10,885 bases of DNA. Origin: an uncultured Pseudomonadota bacterium. Lineage in GTDB: Bacteria; Desulfobacterota_B; Binatia; UBA9968. The stretch lies in contig CAMLCX010000130.1 of the NCBI GenBank assembly GCA_946478635.1, positions 1 through 10,885 of the forward strand, in the 5' to 3' direction. Under the pieces are notes generated by a model. It searched no databases. It was not told where the DNA came from and saw only the letters and a list, made by a program, of their open reading frames with translations. Each line of letters opens with the position of its first letter. Position 1 is the stretch's first letter. Shown here one piece after another: positions 1-6,040 of this stretch. Made by a program: the position numbers and the translations under genes.

Positions 1-52
1 CGTGGCCTCAGGATTAGGAATCCTGCGCTCTATCCACCTGAGCTACGGGGGC
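1..52 (-). tRNA. tRNA-Arg (anticodon CCT), 3' part cut off by the window
   Basis: Read on the minus strand from 52, the sequence gives a 7-base acceptor strand (GCCCCCG), TA at positions 8-9, a GCTC...GAGC D-arm, and an anticodon stem CAGGA/TCCTG enclosing the loop TTCCTAA. That loop gives anticodon CCT (Arg, reads AGG). The variable loop begins and the window then ends, so the T-arm and the acceptor 3' strand are not visible. Everything seen is consistent with a functional tRNA. Positions 14-52 are almost repeated at 4038-4076, which raises the possibility that this gene was an integration target. Confidence 0.9.
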
Positions 53-950
53 GCAAGAAATTCTCAATCAATATCCGTAACTTATATTTTTTTCCCTCCA
101 AGTCAATCTTTCAGCTGTGCCTATTTGTGTCCAACCGCTTTGTTTTACGTCGGGATACTATCGTCGTTCCTGGCACATTGATCTTAGCTGGGAGCATCTT
201 TTCGATGCGATTCCCAAATGCCGTGCAACCTCGATGCCTCGCCGTTTTTCCCATTCCAACCGAGGTGAGCATCCGGCGAGCATCATGCAAACGCCGTAAG
301 GCATGAAAGGCACAGGGACTTACCTTCGGTAAAACCGCGAAAACTTTTCTTAACTTCGTCGTATGGAATGTCGATTACACGGATCTCCACAGCTGAAATC
401 TGCCAAGCCCCATGCGATCCGGCTACGAATCTACAACTCTCATCGTGATTGATACCATCTCGTTTGCCCCAAGTATTAACAAATCAGATTAACTGGTGGG
501 ATGCGCGTCGCAACATCATCACACGCGCAGGGGGATTCGCTCCCCTTAGAGATCGCCAGTTTTCGTCGGGCATTTGTATCCCAGTTACGTTGCGACTCTT
601 TCGTATAAGCGGGAGCCATAGCCCACTTTCGAGCGCTTGGCGTGTTCGTTGCAGTTTTGTCCGTTCGGACAAGCAGCGCGTGTCCAACAGCTTAAGAGCT
701 TCTATGTTAAAGCGAATACAGGACTTCTACTTTTCTTTGTTTTACGTTTTAACCGAGATGACATTCGGAACATTCTTACATCGACCGATCTTTTATCTGT
801 ACAACAGATTAGTCCGCCGGTATCCCCGCTAATCAGTCCCGTTAACACGTCAGAGAAGCGCTCAACCTGGTTGGTTATTGCCCGCCGGAGTGGCGAGTCA
901 CTGGCTTTCGGGATCTCACTTGAAGGCCGAGAAAGAGTTCGGTCCTAGCG
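53..950. other. Stretch with no recognisable gene
   Basis: About 900 bases following the tRNA gene. Several open frames exist on both strands, but none has a convincing ribosome binding site, coherent protein character or a recognisable family. The base composition looks lower in GC than the housekeeping block on the right. The only structure I can support is one copy of a diverged repeat (538-652), described separately. On the plus strand, an open frame from a GTG at 951 to a TGA at 1119-1121 follows. Its end is charged and helix-like (KAEFDKLKAELERLPERWEF), but there is no ribosome binding site, so I did not call it as a gene. Confidence 0.6.
538..652 (-). repeat. Diverged repeat, copy A (inverted relative to copy B)
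   Basis: Read on the minus strand from 652, this segment aligns with the plus strand from 1675. A hand alignment without gaps over 110 bases gives about 73 matches, and many differences are transitions. The best-conserved blocks are the start (gcaa.gaa.acgcca.gc), a core reading ggga...aaatgcccga, and the end near aggagcg. The core can fold into a short hairpin (GGG pairing with CCC). Neither copy has a continuous frame conserved with the other, so the conserved entity may be non-coding or a long-dead gene. I do not recognise the family. Confidence 0.6.
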
Positions 951-1176
951 GTGAAGGCCAGCACAACAGAACTTACCGCGTTTAATCCAAGCGCAAATAA
1001 ATCGGCTCGAAACTCGTTCCGAAAAACGAGAGATGCGCCGGTGAAAGCCGAGTTCGACAAGCTCAAGGCAGAGCTCGAAAGATTGCCCGAGCGGTGGGAG
1101 TTTGTTTCGCGCTCGTTTTGAAGACTAGCGTAGCGCGCCGACATCCGAGTGATTCAGAAGTTGATTATTTTCAAAG

Positions 1177-1401
1177 CTAGAAGCAAGAGCCGTAACGCTC
1201 TACGTATTTAGGATCAGCGAACATACACGAATCACACACGTACTGTTCGTTGTCGCGACGGTACTCCTCCTACTTTGTCATGTCGTAAAATCCGCCGACA
1301 AACTCGTTTTCGCATCGAATTTCCTCAACGAGTTGTTTGCAGCGGTCACAGGTAAGTTTAATTATTCTGATTCGAGAGTGCGAAGATGATTTAACCGACA
1401 T
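1177..1401 (-). pseudogene. Small CxxC...CxxC protein interrupted by an in-frame TAG
   Basis: The ATG at 1401-1399 is preceded by AGGA about 8 bases upstream. The frame reads MSVKSSSH..., then LTCDRCKQLVEE and GGFYDMTK, and meets a TAG at 1272-1270. In the same frame it continues with EEYRRDNEQYVCDSCMFADP and reaches a natural stop at 1179-1177. The whole would be 74 residues with one internal stop. Two CxxC pairs (CDRC about residues 17-20, CDSC about 57-60) suggest a small zinc-binding, ribbon-like protein. The second pair lies after the stop, so the truncated product would lose half of the presumed metal site. TAG is one transition from TGG (Trp), the simplest origin. The gene starts 10 bases after the stop of its upstream neighbour, so the two were probably co-transcribed. 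Function unknown. Readthrough or recoding at TAG is possible but unsupported. Confidence 0.6.
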
Positions 1402-1411
1402 GCACTGGTTC

Positions 1412-1594
1412 CTAGCCCTGCTTCTCCTGTTCGTCTTTCCAAGCCTTCCTGCGCTCAAACTCGATGTTTACCATCGTGCAGCCGTGGCCCCGGTTTAAGA
1501 TCTCGTAGACCGTGAGCTTCATAAATTTGGACATGCCATCGACGAGCTTGACAGCTTGGTCCTCTTTTTCTTTGAGGGGGTCCGGATCGACCAT
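1412..1594 (-). CDS. Small hypothetical protein, 60 aa
   Basis: This is an uninterrupted frame from ATG 1594 to TAG 1414-1412. The product is hydrophilic, charged and mostly helical-looking (MVDPDPLKEKEDQAVKLVDG at the start, ERRKAWKDEQEKQG at the end). It has no signal peptide or membrane segment, so a cytoplasmic location is expected. There is no strong Shine-Dalgarno directly before the start. It is followed after 10 bases by the CxxC gene at 1401 on the same strand, an arrangement that looks like a two-gene cassette. I do not recognise the family. Reality as a gene is supported by the coherent composition and the close spacing with a second plausible small gene. Confidence 0.5.
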   Translation of the reverse strand: MVDPDPLKEKEDQAVKLVDGMSKFMKLTVYEILNRGHGCTMVNIEFERRKAWKDEQEKQG

Positions 1595-1674
1595 CTAACT
1601 TATCGTTTCATCCGGCTTAGTAACTGGATATTAAATACACAGGCTTCCATTGTCTTAACTGCTGAAGAAGAACT

Positions 1675-1788
1675 GCAATGAATACGCCAGGCACCCTGAA
1701 GTGGGTCACGGCGACCAATGGTGCTAAAAATTCGCGGCAATACCGGGATGTAAATGCCCGAACAAAGAAGGTGATGTTTAAAGGAGCG
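1675..1788 (+). repeat. Diverged repeat, copy B (inverted relative to copy A)
   Basis: This is the partner of 538-652, on the opposite strand about 1 kb away. Identity is about two-thirds over 110 bases by hand alignment. It contains ccgggatgtaaatgcccg, a near-perfect small hairpin that copy A retains in weaker form (GGG/CCC still paired). An open frame starts at 1678 in this copy, but copy A has no matching open frame, so I do not call it as a gene. Confidence 0.6.
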
Positions 1789-2564
1789 GAACCGCCTTAT
1801 GGGGGCGGGCGGTGTGGTCAGCTCCAAAGATGCTTTCCTTCGCTCACCCGGACTATGACGGCGCGATGGAGAAACAGGATGAGCCCGAAGAGTTAGGCCG
1901 CGGCCCGGCGAACCTGTTCAAAGGACCATTTCTCATCGGCCAAGCGTTCCAAAAAGCCCAACGCAGCATTAACCGCCAGAGGGTCTGTATGTCTCTTCTG
2001 TGCGGGAACGCTTGACCGCATCCTGGAGAGCGGCAAGGCCACGTGAGGCGTTCTTCATCCACTCGCGACGGCGCAATCTGATCGAGGCGATGCTTGTTGA
2101 AGAGAGAATGGATTAGGTGATTGAGAACTATCTTGAACTTGAACGGATCTCCTTACGTCGGCTGCTCGACAGACGATGCAGCGCAATCCTAGTCATTTGA
2201 CGTTCTCGAAGCAAAACTTCATATGCGCTATGTGCCTTTGCCATTGTGCTGGGTTCGACGGCCGATAACCGGCGCCGGCCTTAAAGAATGGAATCGCCCC
2301 CGATATTCGGCTCCGCGAAGTCATCTTGCCGTAGTCGTCGATGCTTTGAGGCGAGCGAAAAAGATATTCCTCCCATCGGCTGAATACGCCCTTTTGGCGG
2401 CACGCGAAAAAGCCCGAAAAAAGCTGATAAAGGACGGAATCGCCCTTTACAACTCGTTTAAGTGGCTTTCCAAAACAGTTTTGATCAAAGAAATCCATTC
2501 ATGTCCAACAAGATAAGCGGCATCGGTCTTGGTCTACCTCTCTTGGTGAAGGGGAGGCTCGGCC
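1789..2564. other. Intergenic stretch with possible decayed coding fragments
   Basis: About 775 bases without a gene I can support. Plus-strand fragments have some protein-like character: one at about 1866-1960 reading EELGRGPANLFKGPFLIGQA, and one at about 2068-2197 whose frame is cut by a TAG at about 2113-2118. They lie in different frames and no start or family could be assigned. Two long overlapping frames on opposite strands (2193-2516) cannot both be real and neither is recognisable. The last 20 bases hold the ribosome binding site of the next gene. Confidence 0.5.
2551..2557 (+). promoter_or_regulatory. Ribosome binding site of the PEP-CTERM gene
   Basis: GGGGAGG lies 7 bases before the ATG at 2565. 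It supports that start over the later GTG at 2637, which would give a more typical short signal-peptide n-region. Confidence 0.7.
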
Positions 2565-3365
2565 ATGAAACAATTTCTCCTCGAGCATCCAAACCTGATT
2601 GCAATCACTGGATTATTGCGGAAAAGAAGTCTGCTAGTGAAGACTCAACTTTGGGCATGCGTGGTCTTATTGTCGAGCATTTTCCTGTTTAGTCATGCAG
2701 TCTTCGCGGATAGTTACTTTGACTTTGACGAAATGAATGCCCCCAAGAAAAAAACCACGCACTCGGCTATAATTGACGCTTACATGGAACATGTCTACGG
2801 GTCGAATATTACGGTGGGCCCGGGTGCACAGGTGGTGAGCCCGCGTGCTCCTAAGAGTCACGGCCGCGCGGCAACAGGTTTTAACCCTCCGTCTGATTCG
2901 TACTTAATAAATGGCAAGGGAAAGAACTCTGGCATTACGCTGTCGTTCGACGCGTCACCGATAAGTTCCTTTTTCGTTGATTCGCAAGTTTTTAAAAAAG
3001 GAGTTGGCCTTATCATCAAGTCCGATGGGGTTATAATTTACCAGCATCTCCTTACCAAGGCAGAAAAAAGAAGCGGAATAATGGACAGCATTGATCCGAT
3101 CTTTTTTGACAAGCCCATCCATACCTTAGAGTTCATCGGAATCAACAAAACCAAGATCGGAATCGACGACTTGACGGTGAATTTATCACAGCCCGGCGAT
3201 CTGTCATTGACCTCATCACAGCCTGGCGAGGATCTTGAGAATCAATTAGGAGCGGAGGAGGCCGCCCAAGTCCAAGTCACCAGCGTTCCGGAACCATCCT
3301 CATTACTCATGCTTGGACTTGGCTTTATTGCCGCACCCTGGTTGTCGAGACGATTTAGAACATGA
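2565..3365 (+). CDS. PEP-CTERM sorting-domain protein (exosortase substrate), 266 aa
   Basis: This is a secreted protein of unknown function with a C-terminal PEP-CTERM signal. The N-terminus has a long n-region (residues 1-29), a hydrophobic core (about 30-43) and a probable signal-peptidase site after Ala48 (AVFA|DS). The mature part (49-240) is soluble and contains an acidic-aromatic start, a segment YMEHVYGSNITVGPGAQV (about 74-91), and near the end IGIDDLTVN, a pattern common at the close of beta-rich PEP-CTERM ectodomains. A short imperfect repeat (SQPG.DL) occurs at about 207-225. Residues 241-266 are the sorting signal: VPEPSS, a hydrophobic stretch, then SRRFR. Exosortase enzymes are known to cleave such signals in Gram-negative species that make exopolysaccharide. 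No exosortase is in this window. The 3' end overlaps the convergent pseudogene by 11 bases. A strong ribosome binding site supports the ATG used. The ectodomain family is not recognised. Confidence 0.85.
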   Translation: MKQFLLEHPNLIAITGLLRKRSLLVKTQLWACVVLLSSIFLFSHAVFADSYFDFDEMNAPKKKTTHSAIIDAYMEHVYGSNITVGPGAQVVSPRAPKSHGRAATGFNPPSDSYLINGKGKNSGITLSFDASPISSFFVDSQVFKKGVGLIIKSDGVIIYQHLLTKAEKRSGIMDSIDPIFFDKPIHTLEFIGINKTKIGIDDLTVNLSQPGDLSLTSSQPGEDLENQLGAEEAAQVQVTSVPEPSSLLMLGLGFIAAPWLSRRFRT

Positions 3366-3935
3366 CTGGAAATGTTTTCTCTTCAAGGGTGGTAATTCGA
3401 GTCACCTTGATTTCTGCATTGCCCGGCATGGGGCACGACTGTCGACACGAGCAGTGCAAACGCGTTGGCGACGTGATACCAAGCGGTTCTTTTTCCCGCC
3501 GATCGGTGTCATAGATCGAGCGCCCGCCGAGCGCTTCGATTAGGAGTTTGGCTTGGCGTCGGTCCCGTCGATTTGAAGCGTTGGCTGAAATGTCGCGGGC
3601 GTCGCCTTGCCGATCAAATCAAGCACAACATCGCGCCGGCCTTCCCACTTGCTGAAGGGTTTTACCAATAGCCGCTTAACGCATCCTCGACAATCCGCAA
3701 AATATTCCACTCGTTTGTTGCTCGATATCTTCGTAGGTACCCAACTAAAGCCGGTAATTATGAGGACCCAGCGCGCGTCGGCCGTGAGCCATGGTTTGAC
3801 GATCGTCTCAATATGGCGCCTGAGAGCCCCATGCCGACGCAAGCACGCGAATCGGTCCGTGCGCTGACTGCTGCGCAATGACAATTGCGGCACGTCAAGG
3901 AGTGTTTGACCGATATAGATCGGCGCCACTTGCAA
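3355..3935 (-). pseudogene. Unrecognised gene with an apparent frameshift
   Basis: The upstream frame runs from about 3935 (TTG; the real start may lie further upstream) and reads protein-like sequence such as WVLIITGFSWVPTKIS, RRDVVLDLIGKA and PTLQIDGTDAK. It stops at 3542-3540. An overlapping frame takes over at the same place (…AKLLIEALGGRSIYDTDRRE) and continues to TAA at 3357-3355, ending EIKVTRITTLEEKTF. Joining them at about 3545-3560 (net 2 extra or 1 missing base) gives the smooth reading QIDGTDAKLLIEALGG and a product of about 190 residues. The C-terminal part has clustered cysteines (CSCRQSC). No family is recognised and no integrase or transposase motif is evident. It converges on the PEP-CTERM gene with an 11-base overlap. 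The alternative is that one or both frames are fortuitous. Confidence 0.4.
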
Positions 3936-4013
3936 GGCAATGAACTTTTCTTTTGAAACTGCATCGACACAACTTGTTTCGTTGATTTTCCTAGCTGATA
4001 TGAACTGGAATTG

Positions 4014-4033
4014 GCTCAGTTGAACAGCTGAGC
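4014..4033. repeat. Small inverted repeat beside the tRNA fragment
   Basis: GCTCAG at 4014-4019 and CTGAGC at 4028-4033 form a perfect 6-base-pair stem with an 8-base loop. It starts 5 bases beyond the broken end of the tRNA fragment at 4038. It has no T-run, so it is a poor terminator. It could be a recombinase arm site or a chance palindrome. Confidence 0.4.
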
Positions 4034-4037
4034 ACTT

Positions 4038-4076
4038 TTAGAAATCCTGCGCTCTATCCACCTGAGCTACGGGAGC
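4038..4076 (-). pseudogene. Truncated tRNA-Arg 5' half (anticodon TCT)
   Basis: Read from 4076 on the minus strand: acceptor strand GCTCCCG, TA, D-arm, and the 5' strand of the anticodon stem CAGGA with loop TTTCTAA, which gives anticodon TCT. The next bases (AAGTG) do not pair with CAGGA and no T-arm follows, so the tRNA cannot fold. It matches positions 14-52 at 37 of 39 bases. The two differences are one base in the acceptor strand and the first anticodon base. It may be an attachment-site remnant, a decayed second Arg tRNA or a partial duplication. Confidence 0.8.
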
Positions 4077-4212
4077 GTATTGGATTGACAGTTTTAGAGC
4101 GATTCTCTTTGTCCTTTATTCGCCTCTTTGTTACCATCAATCACAAACAGGGGTCCGATCAGTTGAAAAATTTTATTTTGGGGTGATGGCGCTTCGCAGC
4201 CGGGGGACGCGC

Positions 4213-4437
4213 ATGATACGGGTTGTTTTCGTTTTGAGCTTTGCCGCCGCCACGACCATCAGCTGTAGCTCGGGGGCAACGCCGTTGTCGGTTAAGTTGG
4301 TGCACCCGAAAACACGCCAGACTCTTACCTGCTCGGCACGTGATCAACTAGGCCGTTCCGACACCTCCGTCCTCGCGGGCGCTGTGGAAGCTTGTGTGAA
4401 TAGTCTCAAGGCGCGTGGGTTCGAAATCGAAAGCTAA
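4213..4437 (+). CDS. Small exported protein, putative lipoprotein, 74 aa
   Basis: The ATG at 4213 is preceded by GGGGGA at a suitable distance. Upstream in-frame starts at 4183 (GTG) and 4186 (ATG) would add about ten residues and are less likely because they bury the signal peptide. Residues 2-16 form a basic-then-hydrophobic signal (MIRVVFVLSFAAATTISC), with a possible but imperfect lipobox ending at a cysteine near residue 18. The mature part is short and polar, contains VHPKTRQTLTCSARDQLGR and two cysteines that could pair, and ends with a helical segment KARGFEIES. Its role is unknown and I do not assign a family. It lies just outside the tRNA fragment, about 140 bases away, on the strand opposite to it. 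Confidence 0.65.
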   Translation: MIRVVFVLSFAAATTISCSSGATPLSVKLVHPKTRQTLTCSARDQLGRSDTSVLAGAVEACVNSLKARGFEIES

Positions 4438-4531
4438 TTGTAGCACCGGCTTTGGTGTCTTGACCGAGGGGAAGTTTCCCGGCTAATCTCCACGTCGCAA
4501 TTAAATTTTTTCATTGCGCAGGAAGAAAAGC

Positions 4532-4709
4532 TTGAACATCGCCGCCAATCTCTACGGCTTAGTCGTCAACGACATCGAGCAAGTCGCCACGGCCTGTGCC
4601 CAAAGCAGCCGAGATTCTCCTCGGGATTCCCGGCCCGGAGGGAAATTCAATCACGCGATTCGTTGGGGTTGCTAAAGCGCTCCGGATGAAAGTTCGCCTG
4701 CCGTGTTAG
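4532..4709 (+). pseudogene. Possible frameshifted small ORF (about 58 aa)
   Basis: A TTG at 4532, preceded by AGGAAG, opens a frame reading LNIAANLYGLVVNDIEQVAT. At about 4590-4600 the protein-like character jumps to another frame reading PKAAEILLGIPGPEGNSITR, then FVGVAKALRMKV, to TAG 4707-4709. The total length is three times 59 plus one, so a single extra base would explain it. The GPEGNS...VAKALRMKV ending loosely resembles the end of helix-turn-helix antidote proteins, a weak similarity judged by eye only. The TTG start and small size leave real doubt. Confidence 0.25.
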
Positions 4710-4754
4710 CGAGTTACATATTGTTGATAAACTTGATCAGTTTTAATGGTTATC

Positions 4755-4783
4755 TTGACTTTCAGGAAAACCAGGCTTAATTT
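4755..4783 (+). promoter_or_regulatory. Candidate sigma-70-type promoter for the rhodanese-MoeB gene
   Basis: TTGACT at 4755-4760 (5 of 6 to the -35 consensus), a 17-base spacer, then TAATTT at 4778-4783 (weak -10, 3 of 6). It lies about 30 bases before the start codon in an AT-rich stretch. The spacing is ideal but the -10 is poor. Confidence 0.4.
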
Positions 4784-4814
4784 GGACTCGTAAGGTCTAT
4801 AAACAGGAGGAGTC

Positions 4815-5984
4815 ATGGCCAAGAGTTTTCAGGACATTATGGCCGAAGCGCGCAAGGAAATTCCCGAAGTGAGCGCGCAGCAGGTTAACGAATTGCTCAA
4901 GAATAACGGCAAGTCGCCCGTTTTACTTGATGTTCGGGAGAGCGATGAATGGCGCCAGGGGCATCTGGAAGGCGCCCTGCCGTTGCCGCGCGGATTTCTC
5001 GAAATCAAGGTGGAGAGTGCGGTGCCGAATAAGGACGCGCCGATCATCGCCTACTGTGCCGGCGGCGTGCGCTCGCTGCTCGCGGCCAAAGCCATGAAAG
5101 AGATGGGCTATCAAAACGTCTCTTCAATGGCGGGCGGCTATGCGGCGTGGAAAAACGGCGGCTTCAAATGGGTTCAGGATTTTCAATATACGCCCGAACA
5201 GCTGATCCGCTACAGCCGTCATTTTCTGCTCCCCGAAGTGGGCGAGGACGGCCAGGCGAAATTGCTTCAAGCCAAAGTTCTGATGGTCGGCGCCGGCGGG
5301 CTGGGCTCTCCTTCCGCCTACTATCTCGCTGCCGCGGGAGTGGGAACCATCGGGATTATCGACAACGACGTGGTCGATATTTCCAATCTGCAACGCCAGA
5401 TCCTGCACGCCAACGATCGCGTCGGCATGCCCAAGGTCGAGTCCGCCAAGAAAACTCTCGAAGGACTCAATCCCGACGTTAAAGTGATTCCCTATCAGGC
5501 CAAGTTAACTTCTGAAAATATCATGGAGATCATCAAGGACTACGACCTGGTGGTCGACGGCTGCGACAACTTTCCGACGCGCTATCTGGTCAACGACGCC
5601 TGCGTGCTAACGGGAAAACCGAACGTGCACGGCAGCATCTTTCAGTTCGAGGGGCAAGCGACGGTTTTCTATCCGGGCAAAGGCCCCTGCTACCGCTGCT
5701 TGTATCCGGAGCCGCCTCCTGCGGAAATGGCGCCGAGCTGCGCCGAGGCGGGCGTGCTTGGCGTCCTGCCAGGTTTGATCGGCGTCATCGAAGCGCTGGA
5801 AGCGGTCAAGATCATCCTCGGCAAGGGCGATTCTCTTGTCGGACGTCTGCTCCACTTCAACACGCTCACCATGGAGATCAATACACTCAAGCTCCGCCGC
5901 GACCCCAACTGCCCGATGTGCGGTGATCATCCGACGATTCACGAGCTGATCGACTACGAGGAATTCTGCAGCCTGCGTCACTAA
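4815..5984 (+). CDS. moeB: Rhodanese-MoeB/ThiF fusion: sulfur-carrier adenylyltransferase, 389 aa
   Basis: AGGAGG at 4805-4810 sets the ATG. Residues about 18-118 are a rhodanese domain: LLDVRE (37-42), active-site loop CAGGVRS with Cys81, and the GGYAAWKNGG end motif (107-116). Residues about 126-389 are an E1-like adenylyltransferase: RYSRHFLLPEVG (132-143), nucleotide loop GAGGLG (159-164), acidic IDND (182-185), LQRQ (192-195), DGCDNFPTR (248-256), and zinc cysteines C292/C295 and C366/C369. CAEAG at 309-313 carries the cysteine position implicated in sulfur transfer in MOCS3-like enzymes. This family adenylates the C-terminal glycine of MoaD or ThiS using ATP, and the rhodanese domain can then supply persulfide sulfur. 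In human MOCS3 the rhodanese domain is C-terminal, but here it is N-terminal. No MoaD, ThiS, moa or thi gene is in view, so the carrier is undetermined. The gene converges on the minus-strand block. Confidence 0.9.
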   Translation: MAKSFQDIMAEARKEIPEVSAQQVNELLKNNGKSPVLLDVRESDEWRQGHLEGALPLPRGFLEIKVESAVPNKDAPIIAYCAGGVRSLLAAKAMKEMGYQNVSSMAGGYAAWKNGGFKWVQDFQYTPEQLIRYSRHFLLPEVGEDGQAKLLQAKVLMVGAGGLGSPSAYYLAAAGVGTIGIIDNDVVDISNLQRQILHANDRVGMPKVESAKKTLEGLNPDVKVIPYQAKLTSENIMEIIKDYDLVVDGCDNFPTRYLVNDACVLTGKPNVHGSIFQFEGQATVFYPGKGPCYRCLYPEPPPAEMAPSCAEAGVLGVLPGLIGVIEALEAVKIILGKGDSLVGRLLHFNTLTMEINTLKLRRDPNCPMCGDHPTIHELIDYEEFCSLRH

Positions 5985-6006
5985 GAAGCAGTTCTTCCAA
6001 ATAAAG

Positions 6007-6040
6007 ATACAAAGGGTGGCGCTACGGCCGCCCTTTGTAT
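6007..6040. terminator. Bidirectional hairpin between convergent genes
   Basis: The 14-base left arm (6007-6020) and right arm (6027-6040) pair around a 6-base loop. The one imperfect pair is a G-U in plus-strand RNA. The stem is ATACAAAGGG plus a GC-rich top. It lies 23 bases after the moeB stop, and on the minus strand it contains the last codons of the pseudouridine synthase gene, with that stop codon in the loop. Minus-strand RNA leaving the stem is T-rich (CTTTATTT), plus-strand RNA less so. It probably ends both transcripts. Confidence 0.65.

Larger units (their letters stand above)
4438..4814. other. Intergenic region upstream of the rhodanese-MoeB gene
   Basis: 377 bases between two plus-strand genes. 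It holds a possible degraded small ORF (4532-4709) and, near the right end, a promoter-like element and a strong ribosome binding site, each listed separately. The stretch 4713-4790 is AT-rich, as is usual for a promoter region. Nothing else was recognised. Confidence 0.6.

Noticed and set aside
117..299. Plus-strand frame next to the tRNA gene
   Set aside because: Composition rich in Cys, His and Trp without pattern, no ribosome binding site, and looks fortuitous.
951..1121. Plus-strand GTG frame of 56 codons with a charged helical end
   Set aside because: No ribosome binding site and no recognisable family. The first half looks like random sequence.
2193..2516. Long overlapping open frames on both strands
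   Set aside because: They cannot both be real. Neither has a good start signal, domain or coherent composition.
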